From NCBI RefSeq assembly GCF_963676275.1, contig NZ_OY781091.1, forward strand, positions 3,016,775-3,080,774: a stretch of DNA of 64,000 nucleotides. The letters are read 5' to 3'. Position 1 is the first letter of the stretch, and each line of letters begins with the position of its first letter. Below, piece after piece: positions 43,722 to 54,497 of this stretch. The notes under the pieces are model-generated. The model was not told the origin of the DNA and ran no database searches. It saw only the letters and a list, made by a program, of their open reading frames with translations. Source of the stretch: an uncultured Cohaesibacter sp. Lineage in GTDB: Bacteria > Pseudomonadota > Alphaproteobacteria > Rhizobiales > Cohaesibacteraceae. Made by a program: the position numbers and the translations under genes.

Positions 43722-44028
43722 CGATCACATCTCCCGAACGCTTGGCCACACGCACCTTGTTGCCGTCCTTGACAGTGAAACCGACGCGGGTCGGCTTGTT
43801 GTCTTTGGGATCAGCCAGTGCCAGGTTGGACAGGTGGATAGCGGCTTCTTTATTGACGATGCCGGCTTCCTGAGCCTGAGTCTGACGCTGATGGCGCTTG
43901 ACCATGTTGATACCGCGCACGATAGCCCGCTCTTCAGCCGGGAATACCTGCACAATTTCACCGCTCTTGCCCTTGTCTTTACCGGCAAGAACAATGACGC
44001 GATCACCCTTTTTGAGTTTCGCAGCCAT
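43714..44028 (-). CDS. rplX: Ribosomal protein L24
   Basis: 104-residue KOW-domain protein, an assembly initiator of the large subunit: [22 protein letters not shown] followed by [12 protein letters not shown]. Its start overlaps the last base of rplN and its end overlaps rplE by eight bases. Confidence 0.98.
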   Translation of the reverse strand: MAAKLKKGDRVIVLAGKDKGKSGEIVQVFPAEERAIVRGINMVKRHQRQTQAQEAGIVNKEAAIHLSNLALADPKDNKPTRVGFTVKDGNKVRVAKRSGDVIDG

Positions 44029-44396
44029 TACAGCACCTCCGGAGCAAGGGAAATGATTTTCATATGGTTCTGAGCACGCAGCTCACGAGGAACCGGGCCG
44101 AAGATACGGGTACCGATTGGTTCCTTATTGTTGTTCACCAGAACAGCTGCACTGCGGTCAAAACGGATGACGCTGCCGTCCGGACGACGAATGGCTTTTG
44201 CGGTACGGACCACAACTGCCTTCATCACATCGCCCTTCTTAACGCGCCCACGCGGAATAGCTTCCTTGACGGATACGACGATGATATCGCCGATCCCTGC
44301 GTATTTCCGTTTGGAGCCGCCGAGCACTTTGATGCACATGACACGACGTGCGCCGGAGTTATCCGCGACGTCAAGGTTTGTTTGCATCTGAATCAT
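44028..44396 (-). CDS. rplN: Ribosomal protein L14
   Basis: 122-residue intersubunit-bridge protein: [37 protein letters not shown] and the ending [11 protein letters not shown] are as expected. It follows rpsQ after 70 bp and is coupled to rplX by a one-base overlap. Confidence 0.98.
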   Translation of the reverse strand: MIQMQTNLDVADNSGARRVMCIKVLGGSKRKYAGIGDIIVVSVKEAIPRGRVKKGDVMKAVVVRTAKAIRRPDGSVIRFDRSAAVLVNNNKEPIGTRIFGPVPRELRAQNHMKIISLAPEVL

Positions 44397-44466
44397 GACT
44401 GGCCGCCTTTTTTATTCTCCCCCAACGCATCACTGCGCAGGGTATACGTCCAATTGCCAAGCTGGA

Positions 44467-44712
44467 TTAAGCGGACGGAAGTTCCGTACCAACTACTACC
44501 CAACGTTTCGATTTAGAAATAGGTGCTGATTCCTGAATGTAAATCTGGTCACCTACTTTATAGGAATTGCCCTCGTCATGAGCCTGATAACGCTTGGAAC
44601 GACGCACGGTCTTCTTGAGAAGCGGGTGCGTAAAACGGCGTTCAACCTTCACAACGACAGTCTTGTCCTGCTTGTCGCTGACGACGAGGCCTTGCAAAAT
44701 TCTCTTTGGCAT
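44467..44712 (-). CDS. rpsQ: Ribosomal protein S17
   Basis: 81-residue OB-fold protein: [20 protein letters not shown] at the start and [14 protein letters not shown] near the end. It is 10 bp downstream of rpmC and closes the S10-type part of the cluster. Confidence 0.98.
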   Translation of the reverse strand: MPKRILQGLVVSDKQDKTVVVKVERRFTHPLLKKTVRRSKRYQAHDEGNSYKVGDQIYIQESAPISKSKRWVVVGTELPSA

Positions 44713-44722
44713 CCCGTCTCTC

Positions 44723-44923
44723 CTATTCTGCTGACTGCACGCGCTTCTGCTGCGCGATCGTCATCAGGCGTGCAATATCACGACGAACTTCGCGAACACG
44801 CACGGTATTTTCCAACTGACCAGTTGCCTTCTGAAAGCGCAGGTTGAACTGCTCTTTCTTCAGCTTTTCCAACTCATCAGCAATTTGATCCGCTGTCATA
44901 GCGCGGACATCTGATGCTTTCAT
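44723..44923 (-). CDS. rpmC: Ribosomal protein L29
   Basis: 66-residue helical protein at the tunnel exit, where it helps to bind signal recognition particle and trigger factor. [23 protein letters not shown] and [24 protein letters not shown] are the family pattern. It lies 20 bp after rplP. Confidence 0.97.
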   Translation of the reverse strand: MKASDVRAMTADQIADELEKLKKEQFNLRFQKATGQLENTVRVREVRRDIARLMTIAQQKRVQSAE

Positions 44924-44943
44924 CGGGTTATCCCTTCACACCG

Positions 44944-45357
44944 TTAGTCGGCGATGCGCTGTACGAAGCGTGTCTTGATAGGCAACTTCGCAGCAGCAAG
45001 CCGCATGGCTTCCCGGGCAACATCCACAGGAACACCATCAATTTCAAACATGATACGGCCCGGTGCTACGCGAGCTGCCCAATATTCCGGAGAACCCTTA
45101 CCTTTACCCATGCGGACTTCGGTAGGCTTCTTGGAAACTGGCAGGTCCGGGAACACACGGATCCACACACGACCGGCACGCTTCATGTGACGGGTCATAG
45201 CACGACGCGCAGCCTCGATCTGACGAGCGGTGATACGCGCAGGCTCCTGAGCCTTAAGGCCGTAGGCACCAAAATTGAGCTCGAAGCCCCCTTTGGCGTT
45301 GCCGTGAATGCGGCCCTTGTGCTGCTTGCGATATTTTGTGCGCTTTGGTTGCAGCAT
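44944..45357 (-). CDS. rplP: Ribosomal protein L16
   Basis: 137-residue protein that helps to position A-site t[22 protein letters not shown] at the start, [27 protein letters not shown] and the C-terminal [14 protein letters not shown] are complete. It follows rpsC after 34 bp. Confidence 0.98.
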   Translation of the reverse strand: MLQPKRTKYRKQHKGRIHGNAKGGFELNFGAYGLKAQEPARITARQIEAARRAMTRHMKRAGRVWIRVFPDLPVSKKPTEVRMGKGKGSPEYWAARVAPGRIMFEIDGVPVDVAREAMRLAAAKLPIKTRFVQRIAD

Positions 45358-45391
45358 TGTGTTTCTCTCTTAACTCAGTTTGTAACCGACA

Positions 45392-46114
45392 TTAAGCAGC
45401 AGGTTTATTGCTACGACGGCGCTGGTTGCTGTTATTGCCCTGATCCTGGTTTTCAGAAGCACGACGCTCAGAGGCCATAGGATCATGTTCCATGATCTCG
45501 CCTTTGTAGATCCATACCTTGATACCAGAGATGCCATAAGCCGTCAGAGCTTCAGCTGTACCATAGTCAATGTCAGCGCGCAGAGTATGAAGCGGAACGC
45601 GACCTTCACGATACCATTCGGTACGTGCGATCTCGGCACCACCCAGACGGCCTGCACAGTTGATACGAATGCCTTCGGCGCCCATCCGCATTGCGGACTG
45701 AACGGCCCGTTTCATCGCGCGACGGAAAGCAACACGGCGTTCCAGCTGCTGTGCGATGGACTGAGCTACGAGGTTGGCATCGGTTTCCGGCTTACGTACT
45801 TCAACAATGTTGATATGTACATCGGAACTCGTCAACTTGCCAACTTTTGCACGAAGTTTTTCGATATCGGCGCCTTTTTTGCCGATTACGATGCCCGGAC
45901 GTGCAGAGTGAATAGTCACACGGCACTTCTTGTGCGGACGCTCGATTACGATCTTGGAAACAGCTGCCTGCTTGAGTTCCTTCTCCAGCATGCTGCGAAT
46001 GGCAAAATCTTCATGCAGAAGAGCGCCATATTCGCCTTTGCCAGCATACCAGCGAGAATCCCAGGTACGGTTGATCCCAAGACGAAGACCAATTGGATTA
46101 ACCTTGTGACCCAT
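45392..46114 (-). CDS. rpsC: Ribosomal protein S3
   Basis: 240-residue protein of the mRNA entry site. It has a KH domain ([17 protein letters not shown]) and the C-terminal domain with [22 protein letters not shown]-type sequence; the tail is rich in Asn, Gln and Arg. Its start overlaps the last base of rplV. Confidence 0.98.
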   Translation of the reverse strand: MGHKVNPIGLRLGINRTWDSRWYAGKGEYGALLHEDFAIRSMLEKELKQAAVSKIVIERPHKKCRVTIHSARPGIVIGKKGADIEKLRAKVGKLTSSDVHINIVEVRKPETDANLVAQSIAQQLERRVAFRRAMKRAVQSAMRMGAEGIRINCAGRLGGAEIARTEWYREGRVPLHTLRADIDYGTAEALTAYGISGIKVWIYKGEIMEHDPMASERRASENQDQGNNSNQRRRSNKPAA

Positions 46115-46494
46115 CAGGCTGTCTCCTCAACTTCACGAACAACAATCGTCAGGTTGGAGAAAGGCTTGAGGATCTTGCCAACACGACCACGAGCACGTGG
46201 CTGCCAGCGTTTCATCACAAGTGCCTTACCAACATAAGCTTCAGCTACGACCAGGCTGTCAACATCCAGTTCATGGTTGTTTTCAGCATTGGCGATCGCA
46301 GATTCCAAACACTTTTTCACATCTTTCGAGATGCGCTTGGAAGAAAAGGTCAGATCGGCCAGAGCCTTATCAACCTTTTTCCCGCGGATCATCGTTGCGA
46401 CAAGGTTCAGCTTCTGCGGAGACGTACGAAGCATGCGGGAAACCGCTTTAGCTTCATTGTCCTTGAGGACGCGTGCGCGTTTTGCCTTACCCAT
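46114..46494 (-). CDS. rplV: Ribosomal protein L22
   Basis: 126-residue protein whose beta-hairpin lines the exit tunnel. [26 protein letters not shown] and the C-terminal hairpin [20 protein letters not shown] match the family. It is coupled to rpsS and rpsC by one-base overlaps. Confidence 0.98.
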   Translation of the reverse strand: MGKAKRARVLKDNEAKAVSRMLRTSPQKLNLVATMIRGKKVDKALADLTFSSKRISKDVKKCLESAIANAENNHELDVDSLVVAEAYVGKALVMKRWQPRARGRVGKILKPFSNLTIVVREVEETA

Positions 46495-46772
46495 TATTTC
46501 CTCCTAGCCTTCTTGTCGGCCCCGTGACCGTAATAGTTACGGGTCGGAGAAAATTCGCCCAACTTATGACCGACCATCTCCTCAGAGACGAGAACCGGTA
46601 CATGCTTCTGACCATTATACACACCAAAGGTGAGCCCGACGAAGTGAGGCAGGATCGTGGAGCGGCGGCTCCAGGTCTTGATCACTTCGTGACGACCAGA
46701 AGAGCGAACCTTGTCTGCCTTCTTCAGAAGGTATCCGTCTACAAACGGACCTTTCCAAACAGAACGTGCCAT
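46494..46772 (-). CDS. rpsS: Ribosomal protein S19
   Basis: 92-residue head protein: [37 protein letters not shown] and [19 protein letters not shown]. It lies 10 bp after rplB. Confidence 0.98.
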   Translation of the reverse strand: MARSVWKGPFVDGYLLKKADKVRSSGRHEVIKTWSRRSTILPHFVGLTFGVYNGQKHVPVLVSEEMVGHKLGEFSPTRNYYGHGADKKARRK

Positions 46773-46782
46773 CGGTTAACCC

Positions 46783-47619
46783 TTATTTCTTGCGCTGATG
46801 ACGACTACGAACAATAAACTTGTCGGTCGACTTGTTAGAGCGAGTACGCTTGCCTTTGGTAGGCTTGCCCCATGGAGACACAGGGTGACGACCACCAGAG
46901 GTCCGGCCTTCACCACCACCATGTGGGTGATCTACCGGGTTCATAACGACACCGCGCACTTCCGGACGTTTACCGAGCCAACGGTTACGACCAGCTTTAC
47001 CATGATTGATGTTTGAATGTTCCGGGTTGGAAACAGCACCGACGCTTGCCATGCAGGTACCAAGCACCAGACGGGTTTCACCCGAGTTCAAACGAATGAT
47101 TGCATAACCGCTATCACGACCAACCAGCTGAGCATAAGTACCGGCGGAACGGGCAATCTGACCGCCCTTGCCTGGTTTCATCTCAACGTTATAGATGATC
47201 GTACCAACAGGCATGTTGGCCAGAGGCATTGCGTTGCCAGGTTTGATGTCGGCGGCCTTGTTGGCAGAAACAACCTTGTCACCGGCCTTAAGGCGCTGTG
47301 GTGCCAGGATGTATGCCTGTTCGCCGTCTTCATAGTTAACCAGAGCAATATATGCCGTACGGTTTGGATCATATTCCAGACGTTCCACCGTACCGACGAC
47401 ATCAAACTTGCGACGTTTGAAGTCGATCATACGATAGGTACGCTTATGACCGCCACCACGACGACGTGATGTAACGCGACCATGGTTGTTACGACCGCCA
47501 GACTTGGTCAAGCCTTCGGTGAGCGTTTTGACCGGTTTCCCCTTCCAAAGATCGGAGCGGTCTACGATCACCAGCTGACGCGTGCCTGGGCTTGTCGGTT
47601 TAAAGGTCTTGAGTGCCAT
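46783..47619 (-). CDS. rplB: Ribosomal protein L2
   Basis: 278-residue protein needed for subunit association and peptidyl-transferase integrity. The conserved histidine near the C-terminus is present in [50 protein letters not shown] at the N-terminus is also intact. It starts 25 bp after rplW. Confidence 0.98.
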   Translation of the reverse strand: MALKTFKPTSPGTRQLVIVDRSDLWKGKPVKTLTEGLTKSGGRNNHGRVTSRRRGGGHKRTYRMIDFKRRKFDVVGTVERLEYDPNRTAYIALVNYEDGEQAYILAPQRLKAGDKVVSANKAADIKPGNAMPLANMPVGTIIYNVEMKPGKGGQIARSAGTYAQLVGRDSGYAIIRLNSGETRLVLGTCMASVGAVSNPEHSNINHGKAGRNRWLGKRPEVRGVVMNPVDHPHGGGEGRTSGGRHPVSPWGKPTKGKRTRSNKSTDKFIVRSRHQRKK

Positions 47620-47644
47620 GACTTAAAGCCTATCCCCGCGTTGC

Positions 47645-47938
47645 TTAAAGACCAGTCGTGACGTCAATTGATTGGCCCTCTTCGAGGGTAACAATCGCTT
47701 TTTTCACGTCGACCTGCTTGCCGATAATGCCTTTGAAGCGTTTTACCTTGCCCTTGCGAACCATGGTATTTACGCTTTTGACCTTAACGGAGAACAGTGC
47801 CTCTACGGCGGCCTTGATTTCAGATTTAGTCGCATCCTTGGATACGTTGAAGACAACCTTGTCCTGTTCGGAATGAATGGTTGCTTTCTCGGTAATCACC
47901 GGGCTGCGGATGATATCGTAATGACGAAGGTTGGTCAT
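47645..47938 (-). CDS. rplW: Ribosomal protein L23
   Basis: 97-residue tunnel-exit protein that docks trigger factor and the SRP. It begins with the pattern [14 protein letters not shown] and ends with a short extension. Its start overlaps the rplD stop by four bases. Confidence 0.98.
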   Translation of the reverse strand: MTNLRHYDIIRSPVITEKATIHSEQDKVVFNVSKDATKSEIKAAVEALFSVKVKSVNTMVRKGKVKRFKGIIGKQVDVKKAIVTLEEGQSIDVTTGL

Positions 47939-48555
47939 TTGAACCGTTCCTCCAGAGCATCGACTGCGGCCTTGGTCAGAACCAGAGTGTCGCGACGCAG
48001 AACATCAAGAACGTTGATGCCCTGTACCGGCAACACATCGATACCGACGATATTGCGGGCAGCTTTGGCAAAATTCTCGTCCACTTCCTTGCCGGAAATG
48101 ATCAGAGCATTTGCGATGCCCAGACCGGAGATCTGTTTCTTCACGGCTGCGGTCTTTGGTGCTTCCGCCTTGACATCGTCAAGAATGATCAGATTGTCAT
48201 TCTTCACTTTGGTAGACAGGGCATGCTTGAGCGCAAGCGCACGAATTTTCTTTGGCAGCTCGATCGCATGGTCGCGAACGACCGGACCGAATGCACGACC
48301 ACCACCGCGGAACTGAGGCACCTTCTTGTTGCCGTGACGAGCACCACCAGAACCCTTCTGACGAAGGAATTTCTTGGTTGTACCGGTCACTTCAGCACGA
48401 GTCTTGGTCTTGTGCGTACCAGCCATTTTCTTCATCTGCTGGAAACGAACCATGCGGGCAATAATGTCCGCGCGGGGCTCGAGACCGAACACAGCGTCAG
48501 AAACAGCTACGGAACCTGCGTCACCGCCATCAAGGGTCTTAACTTTGAGTTCCAT
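47935..48555 (-). CDS. rplD: Ribosomal protein L4
   Basis: 206-residue protein whose loop reaches the exit tunnel; in E. coli it also represses the S10 operon. The loop sequence [31 protein letters not shown] is present. It is joined to rplC by a one-base and to rplW by a four-base overlap. Confidence 0.98.
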   Translation of the reverse strand: MELKVKTLDGGDAGSVAVSDAVFGLEPRADIIARMVRFQQMKKMAGTHKTKTRAEVTGTTKKFLRQKGSGGARHGNKKVPQFRGGGRAFGPVVRDHAIELPKKIRALALKHALSTKVKNDNLIILDDVKAEAPKTAAVKKQISGLGIANALIISGKEVDENFAKAARNIVGIDVLPVQGINVLDVLRRDTLVLTKAAVDALEERFK

Positions 48556-49274
48556 TATTCTTCACCCTCCGCTGCCGGAGCTTCAGCTGCTGGAGCTTCT
48601 GCACTACGGATAGCACCAGGAAGTGGAGCCTCTGCAGGACGGGCCTTCTTGACGGCGTCCTTGATAAGAATCCAGCCACCCTTGGAACCAGGAACAGCAC
48701 CCTGAACCAGAACCAGACCACGGTCGGCGTCGGTCTTGACAACCTTCAGATTCTGCGTGGTTACGCGGGTAGAACCCATGTGACCAGCCATCTTCTTGCC
48801 TTTGAAGACCTTGCCGGGATCCTGACACTGACCGGTCGAACCGTGGGCGCGGTGAGAAAGGGATACACCGTGCGTAGCACGTCCACCACCGAAATTGTGA
48901 CGTTTCATGGCACCGGCGAAGCCTTTACCAATAGACGTACCAACAACATCCACATGCTGACCAGCAACATAGTGATCCGCCGTCAACTCAGAACCAACCT
49001 CGATGAGGTTTTCTTCGCTTACGCGGAATTCAGCAAGTTTACGTTTCGGTTCAACCTTTGCTACGGCAAAGTGGCCGCGCATAGATTTCGAAACATTTTT
49101 TACTTTGGCTTTGCCTACACCCAACTGAAGTGCGGTATAGCCGTTTTTCTCTACAGTACGCTGAGCAACAACCTGGCAATTCTCAACTTTGAGAACCGTA
49201 ACCGGAACATGTTCGCCGGTTTCGGTATAAATGCGGGTCATTCCCAACTTCTGTGCGATCACACCAGAACGCAT
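48555..49274 (-). CDS. rplC: Ribosomal protein L3
   Basis: 239-residue assembly initiator of the large subunit. [34 protein letters not shown] and [21 protein letters not shown] are diagnostic. The C-terminus carries an Ala/Glu/Pro-rich tail ([16 protein letters not shown]), a common alphaproteobacterial addition. It lies 24 bp after rpsJ. Confidence 0.98.
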   Translation of the reverse strand: MRSGVIAQKLGMTRIYTETGEHVPVTVLKVENCQVVAQRTVEKNGYTALQLGVGKAKVKNVSKSMRGHFAVAKVEPKRKLAEFRVSEENLIEVGSELTADHYVAGQHVDVVGTSIGKGFAGAMKRHNFGGGRATHGVSLSHRAHGSTGQCQDPGKVFKGKKMAGHMGSTRVTTQNLKVVKTDADRGLVLVQGAVPGSKGGWILIKDAVKKARPAEAPLPGAIRSAEAPAAEAPAAEGEE

Positions 49275-49298
49275 GGCTACTCTTGCCTCTCGCTCACG

Positions 49299-49607
49299 TT
49301 AGAGCTTAATTTCAACGTCCACACCGGCCGCAAGATCTAGCTTCATGAGGGCATCAACCGTCTGAGGGGTCGGGTCGATGATGTCGAGGAGACGCTTGTG
49401 CGTACGGATCTCGAACTGCTCACGGCTTTTCTTGTTAACATGCGGCGAACGGTTGACAGTGAACTTCTCGATATGGGTCGGAAGAGGAACCGGACCGCGA
49501 ACGTTAGCGCCAGTGCGCTTCGCCGTGGACACGATTTCCTTTGCTGACGTATCGAGAATGCGATGGTCGAATGCCTTAAGGCGAATTCGAATATTCTGAC
49601 CGTTCAT
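49299..49607 (-). CDS. rpsJ: Ribosomal protein S10 (NusE)
   Basis: 102-residue small-subunit protein that also acts with NusB in antitermination. [49 protein letters not shown] and the end DVEIKL are all normal. It follows tuf after 61 bp, so the S10 group is joined to the str group. Confidence 0.98.
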   Translation of the reverse strand: MNGQNIRIRLKAFDHRILDTSAKEIVSTAKRTGANVRGPVPLPTHIEKFTVNRSPHVNKKSREQFEIRTHKRLLDIIDPTPQTVDALMKLDLAAGVDVEIKL

Positions 49608-49628
49608 ATTTTCAACCTCAAAAGACTG

Positions 49629-49647
49629 GGGTGCTTTGGGAGCACCC
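49629..49647 (-). other. Intercistronic hairpin between tuf and rpsJ
   Basis: GGGTGCT (49629-49635) and AGCACCC (49641-49647) form a 7-bp stem with a 5-nt loop. On the minus strand it is followed by CAGTCTTTTG, so it may act as a weak attenuator between the str and S10 groups. Confidence 0.5.
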
Positions 49648-49668
49648 GCAACACCCCTGCCCTAATGA

Positions 49669-50859
49669 TTACTCGATGATAGAGCCGACGATACCGGCGC
49701 CAACAGTACGACCACCTTCGCGGATAGCGAAGCGCAGTTTTTCTTCCATGGCGATCGGAACGATCAGCTGCACATTCATGTTGACGTTATCGCCTGGCAT
49801 CACCATTTCCACGCCTTCGTCAAGGGTGACAACACCCGTAACGTCGGTCGTACGGAAATAGAACTGAGGACGATAGTTGGTGAAGAACGGGGTATGACGA
49901 CCACCTTCTTCTTTCGTCAGAATGTAGGCTTCTGCCTTGAACTTGGTGTGCGGGGTAACGGAACCTGGCTTGCAGAGAACCTGACCACGCTCAACATCTT
50001 CACGCTTGGTACCACGCAGAAGAACACCAACGTTGTCGCCGGCTTCGCCGCTGTCCAGCAGCTTGCGGAACATTTCAACACCGGTGCAGGTGGTTTTCTG
50101 GGTGTCTTTGATGCCGACGATTTCGATTTCTTCGCCAACCTTGATCACACCGCGTTCTACACGACCGGTAACAACCGTACCACGACCGGAGATCGAGAAT
50201 ACGTCTTCGATCGGCAGCAGGAACGGAAGATCCTTCGGACGATCCGGGGTCGGGATATAGTCGTCAACAGCAGCCATCAGCTCACGGATGGAATCACGAC
50301 CGATTGCAGGATCGCGGTTCTCAACAGCAGCAAGAGCAGAACCCTTCACGATAGGAATATCGTCGCCCGGGAAATCGTAGGAAGAAAGAAGTTCACGAAC
50401 TTCCATTTCAACCAGCTCGAGAAGCTCTTCGTCGTCAACCTGGTCAACCTTGTTGAGGTAAACAACAAGAGCAGGAACGCCAACCTGACGGGCAAGCAGA
50501 ATGTGCTCACGGGTCTGTGGCATCGGGCCGTCAGCTGCAGAGCAAACCAGAATTGCGCCGTCCATCTGTGCCGCACCGGTGATCATGTTCTTCACATAGT
50601 CAGCGTGGCCAGGGCAGTCAACGTGGGCATAGTGACGGTTCTCGGTCTCATACTCAACGTGAGCCGTCGAAATGGTGATCCCGCGAGCCTTCTCTTCAGG
50701 CGCACCGTCAATCTCATCGTAAGCCTTCGCCGTTGCGCCACCAGTTTCCGCAAGGGTCATGGTGATTGCAGCGGTAAGCGTGGTTTTACCATGGTCAACG
50801 TGACCAATCGTGCCGATGTTAACATGCGGCTTATTACGTTCAAACTTTTCCTTAGCCAT
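49669..50859 (-). CDS. tuf: Elongation factor Tu
   Basis: 396-residue GTPase that delivers aminoacyl-tRNA. It has G1 GHVDHGKT, the switch region [14 protein letters not shown] and NKVD, followed by the two beta-barrel domains. Gene order fusA-tuf-rpsJ is the classic one; only one tuf copy lies in this window, and a second may exist elsewhere in the genome. Confidence 0.98.
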   Translation of the reverse strand: MAKEKFERNKPHVNIGTIGHVDHGKTTLTAAITMTLAETGGATAKAYDEIDGAPEEKARGITISTAHVEYETENRHYAHVDCPGHADYVKNMITGAAQMDGAILVCSAADGPMPQTREHILLARQVGVPALVVYLNKVDQVDDEELLELVEMEVRELLSSYDFPGDDIPIVKGSALAAVENRDPAIGRDSIRELMAAVDDYIPTPDRPKDLPFLLPIEDVFSISGRGTVVTGRVERGVIKVGEEIEIVGIKDTQKTTCTGVEMFRKLLDSGEAGDNVGVLLRGTKREDVERGQVLCKPGSVTPHTKFKAEAYILTKEEGGRHTPFFTNYRPQFYFRTTDVTGVVTLDEGVEMVMPGDNVNMNVQLIVPIAMEEKLRFAIREGGRTVGAGIVGSIIE

Positions 50860-50950
50860 AGGAAAGTCTCCATTCTCAAAATTACATTAAGTGCGGCGGC
50901 TAGATCAGCTCACTGCCGAAACAATGAGCCGACCGACCAATCGATTTGAT

Positions 50951-53026
50951 TTAGGCGTATTTGGCCTGAACCTCATCTGCGACTGCCTGTGGCACCTGTG
51001 CATAGTGATCAAACACCATGGAAAACTGTGCGCGACCCTGTGACATGGAACGAAGAGTGTTCACATAGCCAAACATGTTCGCCAGAGGCACCATGGAGCT
51101 AATGACGGTTACAACACCGCGGGACTCAGTTCCGGAGATCTGACCGCGACGGGAGTTAATGTCGCCGATGATGTCACCCATATATTCTTCAGGAGTAACA
51201 ACTTCGACTTTCATCATTGGTTCGAGCAGTTTCGGACCAGCTTTTTGACATCCTTCACGGAAACCTGCACGAGCAGCGATCTCGAAGGCAAGAACGGAAG
51301 AGTCAACGTCATGGAAGGCACCGTCGATCAGATCGACCTTGATGTCTACCATCGGGAAGCCAGCCAGAGGACCTGCGGTCATGACAGACTGAACACCTTT
51401 TTCAACGCCGGGGATATATTCTTTCGGAATAGCACCACCAACGATGGAAGATTTGAACTCGAAACCAGCACCTGGCTCATTCGGCTCGATGATCATTTTC
51501 ACGCGACCGAACTGACCGGTACCACCCGACTGCTTCTTGTGGGTATAGTCGATCGTTTCCTGACGGGAAATGGTTTCACGATAAGCCACCTGAGGCGCAC
51601 CGATCTGAGCTTCAACCTTGAATTCGCGACGCATACGGTCAACGAGAATGTCGAGGTGAAGTTCACCCATGCCGGCCATGATGGTCTGACCAGATTCTTC
51701 GTCCGTTTTAACGCGGAAGGAAGGATCCTCGGCAGCAAGACGGTTCAGAGCAAGACCCATCTTCTCCTGGTCAGCCTTGGTTTTAGGCTCGACAGCGATC
51801 TCGATCACAGGTTCCGGGAACTCCATACGTTCCAGAATAACCGGCTTCAGCGGATCACAAAGGGTATCACCAGTGGTGGTGTCCTTCAGGCCAGCAATAG
51901 CAACGATGTCACCAGCGAATGCTTCCTTGATGTCCTCACGAGAGTTGGAGTGCATCTGAAGCATACGACCAACGCGTTCGCGCTTTTCTTTCACGGTATT
52001 GAGAACGGAAGTACCCGCTTCCAACTTGCCCGAGTAGATACGGCAGAAGGTCAGAGAGCCAACAAACGGGTCGTTCGCAATCTTGAACGCCAGCATGGAG
52101 AAAGGCTCGTTATCGTCTGCATGACGCTCGATCGGAGCTTCGGTCTTGGCATCGATACCCCTGATGGATTCAATGTCGACCGGGCTCGGAAGATAGTCAA
52201 CGACAGCGTCAAGCAGAGGCTGAACACCCTTGTTCTTGAACGCAGTACCGCAGAGGATCGGAACGAACTGGTTGCCGATGGTGCCTTTACGGATCAGCTT
52301 CATCAGCTGTTCCTTGCTTGGCATATCGCCTTCCAGATAGGCTTCCATCGCAGCTTCGTCGATCTCGACAGCAGCCTCGATCAGCTTTTCGCGATATTCT
52401 TCAGCCTGAGCCAGATCGGCTTCCGGGATCTCGTTGGTCTCGAACTCAGCACCCAGATGCTCTTCGTGCCAGATGATCTGCTTCATGTTGATCAGATCGA
52501 TAACGCCCTTGAACTCGCTTTCAGCACCTACAGGCAGCTGCAGGCAAAGCGGAGTTGCGCCAAGGCGGGTTTCGATCATTTCAACACAGCGGAAGAAATC
52601 GGCACCAAGCTTATCCATCTTGTTGACGAAGATCATCCGAGGAACGCTGTATTTGTCAGCCTGACGCCATACGGTTTCAGTCTGAGGCTCAACACCAGCA
52701 TTCGCATCCAGGCAGCACACAGCGCCGTCAAGCACACGCAGAGAACGCTCAACCTCAATGGTGAAGTCAACGTGGCCTGGAGTGTCGATGATGTTCAGAC
52801 GCTTTTCACGCCAAAAACAAGTGGTAGCAGCAGAGGTAATGGTGATACCGCGTTCCTGCTCTTGTTCCATCCAGTCCATGGTGGCAGCACCATCATGAAC
52901 CTCGCCAATTTTATGGCTTTTCCCTGTGTAATAGAGGATTCGTTCCGTTGTGGTCGTCTTACCAGCATCAATGTGGGCCATGATGCCGAAGTTACGATAA
53001 TCCTCAATCTTGTGGCTGCGTGCCAT
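50951..53026 (-). CDS. fusA: Elongation factor G
   Basis: 691-residue translocase GTPase. G1 [18 protein letters not shown] and [10 protein letters not shown] of the G domain are intact, and the C-terminal domains III-V follow normally (for example [14 protein letters not shown]). It starts 18 bp after rpsG and is followed by tuf after 91 bp. Confidence 0.98.
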   Translation of the reverse strand: MARSHKIEDYRNFGIMAHIDAGKTTTTERILYYTGKSHKIGEVHDGAATMDWMEQEQERGITITSAATTCFWREKRLNIIDTPGHVDFTIEVERSLRVLDGAVCCLDANAGVEPQTETVWRQADKYSVPRMIFVNKMDKLGADFFRCVEMIETRLGATPLCLQLPVGAESEFKGVIDLINMKQIIWHEEHLGAEFETNEIPEADLAQAEEYREKLIEAAVEIDEAAMEAYLEGDMPSKEQLMKLIRKGTIGNQFVPILCGTAFKNKGVQPLLDAVVDYLPSPVDIESIRGIDAKTEAPIERHADDNEPFSMLAFKIANDPFVGSLTFCRIYSGKLEAGTSVLNTVKEKRERVGRMLQMHSNSREDIKEAFAGDIVAIAGLKDTTTGDTLCDPLKPVILERMEFPEPVIEIAVEPKTKADQEKMGLALNRLAAEDPSFRVKTDEESGQTIMAGMGELHLDILVDRMRREFKVEAQIGAPQVAYRETISRQETIDYTHKKQSGGTGQFGRVKMIIEPNEPGAGFEFKSSIVGGAIPKEYIPGVEKGVQSVMTAGPLAGFPMVDIKVDLIDGAFHDVDSSVLAFEIAARAGFREGCQKAGPKLLEPMMKVEVVTPEEYMGDIIGDINSRRGQISGTESRGVVTVISSMVPLANMFGYVNTLRSMSQGRAQFSMVFDHYAQVPQAVADEVQAKYA

Positions 53027-53044
53027 AACTTCGCCCCTAATGGT

Positions 53045-53539
<495 letters not shown>

Positions 53540-53911
53540 TTATTTCGGCCGCTTCGCACCATATTTAGAACGGCGCTGTTTACGGTCTTTAACACCCTGT
53601 GTATCGAGAACACCGCGAAGGATGTGATAACGAACACCAGGCAAATCCTTCACGCGACCGCCGCGGATCATGACAACGGAGTGTTCCTGAAGGTTATGGC
53701 CCTCACCAGGGATATAGCCGATAACTTCAAAACCGTTGGTCAAGCGAACCTTAGCAACCTTACGCAGAGCCGAGTTCGGCTTTTTTGGCGTAGTGGTGTA
53801 GACGCGCGTACATACGCCCCGCTTCTGAGGGCAGGCCTCCATGGCCGGAACTTTGTTTCGTTTCACCGGCGCCTTGCGCGGTTTACGAATAAGCTGGTTA
53901 ATGGTTGGCAT
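53540..53911 (-). CDS. rpsL: Ribosomal protein S12
   Basis: 123-residue decoding-centre protein. The start at 53911 gives [13 protein letters not shown], the family N-terminus and length; the open frame from 54121 only adds leader sequence. [11 protein letters not shown] keeps lysines 43 and 44, and [11 protein letters not shown] keeps Lys88, so no common streptomycin-resistance substitution is present. First gene of the str group. Confidence 0.98.
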   Translation of the reverse strand: MPTINQLIRKPRKAPVKRNKVPAMEACPQKRGVCTRVYTTTPKKPNSALRKVAKVRLTNGFEVIGYIPGEGHNLQEHSVVMIRGGRVKDLPGVRYHILRGVLDTQGVKDRKQRRSKYGAKRPK

Positions 53912-54147
53912 TAACGTGTGCCTTTCAGATCTCTCTGAATAATTACATATTGCCCCGTCCGCACGCGCAAAAGCGCACCATCGCGCGACATTTGCCGCGA
54001 ACGGCGCTGTGAAAACCAGAGGATTACGGCGAACCGCAATCATGAGCCAGTCAATCTCAGCTTCATTAAGACGAACATCGTTTAAGTGGTCCTGCGTCGA
54101 AAACGTGGCGCTTTCGATCAATGAGCACTTACGGCATGTTCGAGAAG
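53912..54147 (-). other. 5' leader of the str operon
   Basis: About 235 bases lie between the predicted transcription start and rpsL. Only short hairpins such as GCGC-AAAA-GCGC are seen, and no small protein gene is supported; the open frame that extends rpsL upstream is not like any S12 extension. Confidence 0.5.
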
Positions 54148-54154
54148 TGGCGCG

Positions 54155-54183
54155 AAACTACTCTGAAGAAATCATTCCGTCAA
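54155..54183 (-). promoter_or_regulatory. Promoter of the str (rpsL-rpsG-fusA-tuf) operon
   Basis: On the minus strand TTGACG (54183-54178) is separated by 17 bp from TAGTTT (54160-54155), a good match to the alphaproteobacterial housekeeping promoter pattern, preceded by an AT-rich stretch. Position fits the first promoter after the rpoC terminator. Confidence 0.6.
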
Positions 54184-54436
54184 CCCCCTTCATAAAGATT
54201 CAGGGAGCCAGGCAATCAGAACGAGAGTGGCGCAATATTATTATCAAAACTCGGTTAATATATGCTATTTCTTACGCAAAGAAGAAAAGCCAAATGATTC
54301 TTCCCCAGACCCGTCTGAAAAAGTCGAATATTTTCGGTCTATCACAAGAGAATCCCTTCGCCCCCTCCCCCTTTTCCTTGGTCGATTACATTACTATTCG
54401 AGCAAAAGATTCTCGTTTCTCTGTCTGATTCCATCC
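54184..54436. other. AT-rich non-coding stretch between the str promoter and the rpoC terminator
   Basis: The 250 bp upstream of the str promoter are AT-rich, with TATATT and ATAATA runs near 54240-54265 that could act as an UP element. No gene is supported. Confidence 0.4.
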
Positions 54437-54474
54437 AAAATAAAAGGGCCGCCCTGAAGATCAGCGCGGCCCTT
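54437..54474 (-). terminator. Terminator of the rplJL-rpoBC operon
   Basis: AGGGCCGC (54445-54452) and GCGGCCCT (54466-54473) form a perfect 8-bp stem; on the minus strand TTTTATTTTGG follows. It lies about 25 bp after the rpoC stop codon. Confidence 0.9.
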
Positions 54475-54497
54475 TGTCACTTTATACTTTCGATCGC

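Noticed and set aside
35205-49607. Search for rpmJ (L36) within the ribosomal cluster
   Set aside because: No L36 frame was seen between secY and rpsM or elsewhere; in many alphaproteobacteria it is located outside the cluster, so its absence is not an anomaly.
53912-54121. N-terminal extension of S12 by 70 residues
   Set aside because: The family start at 53911 gives the exact usual length of 123 residues; the upstream part lies in the predicted leader.
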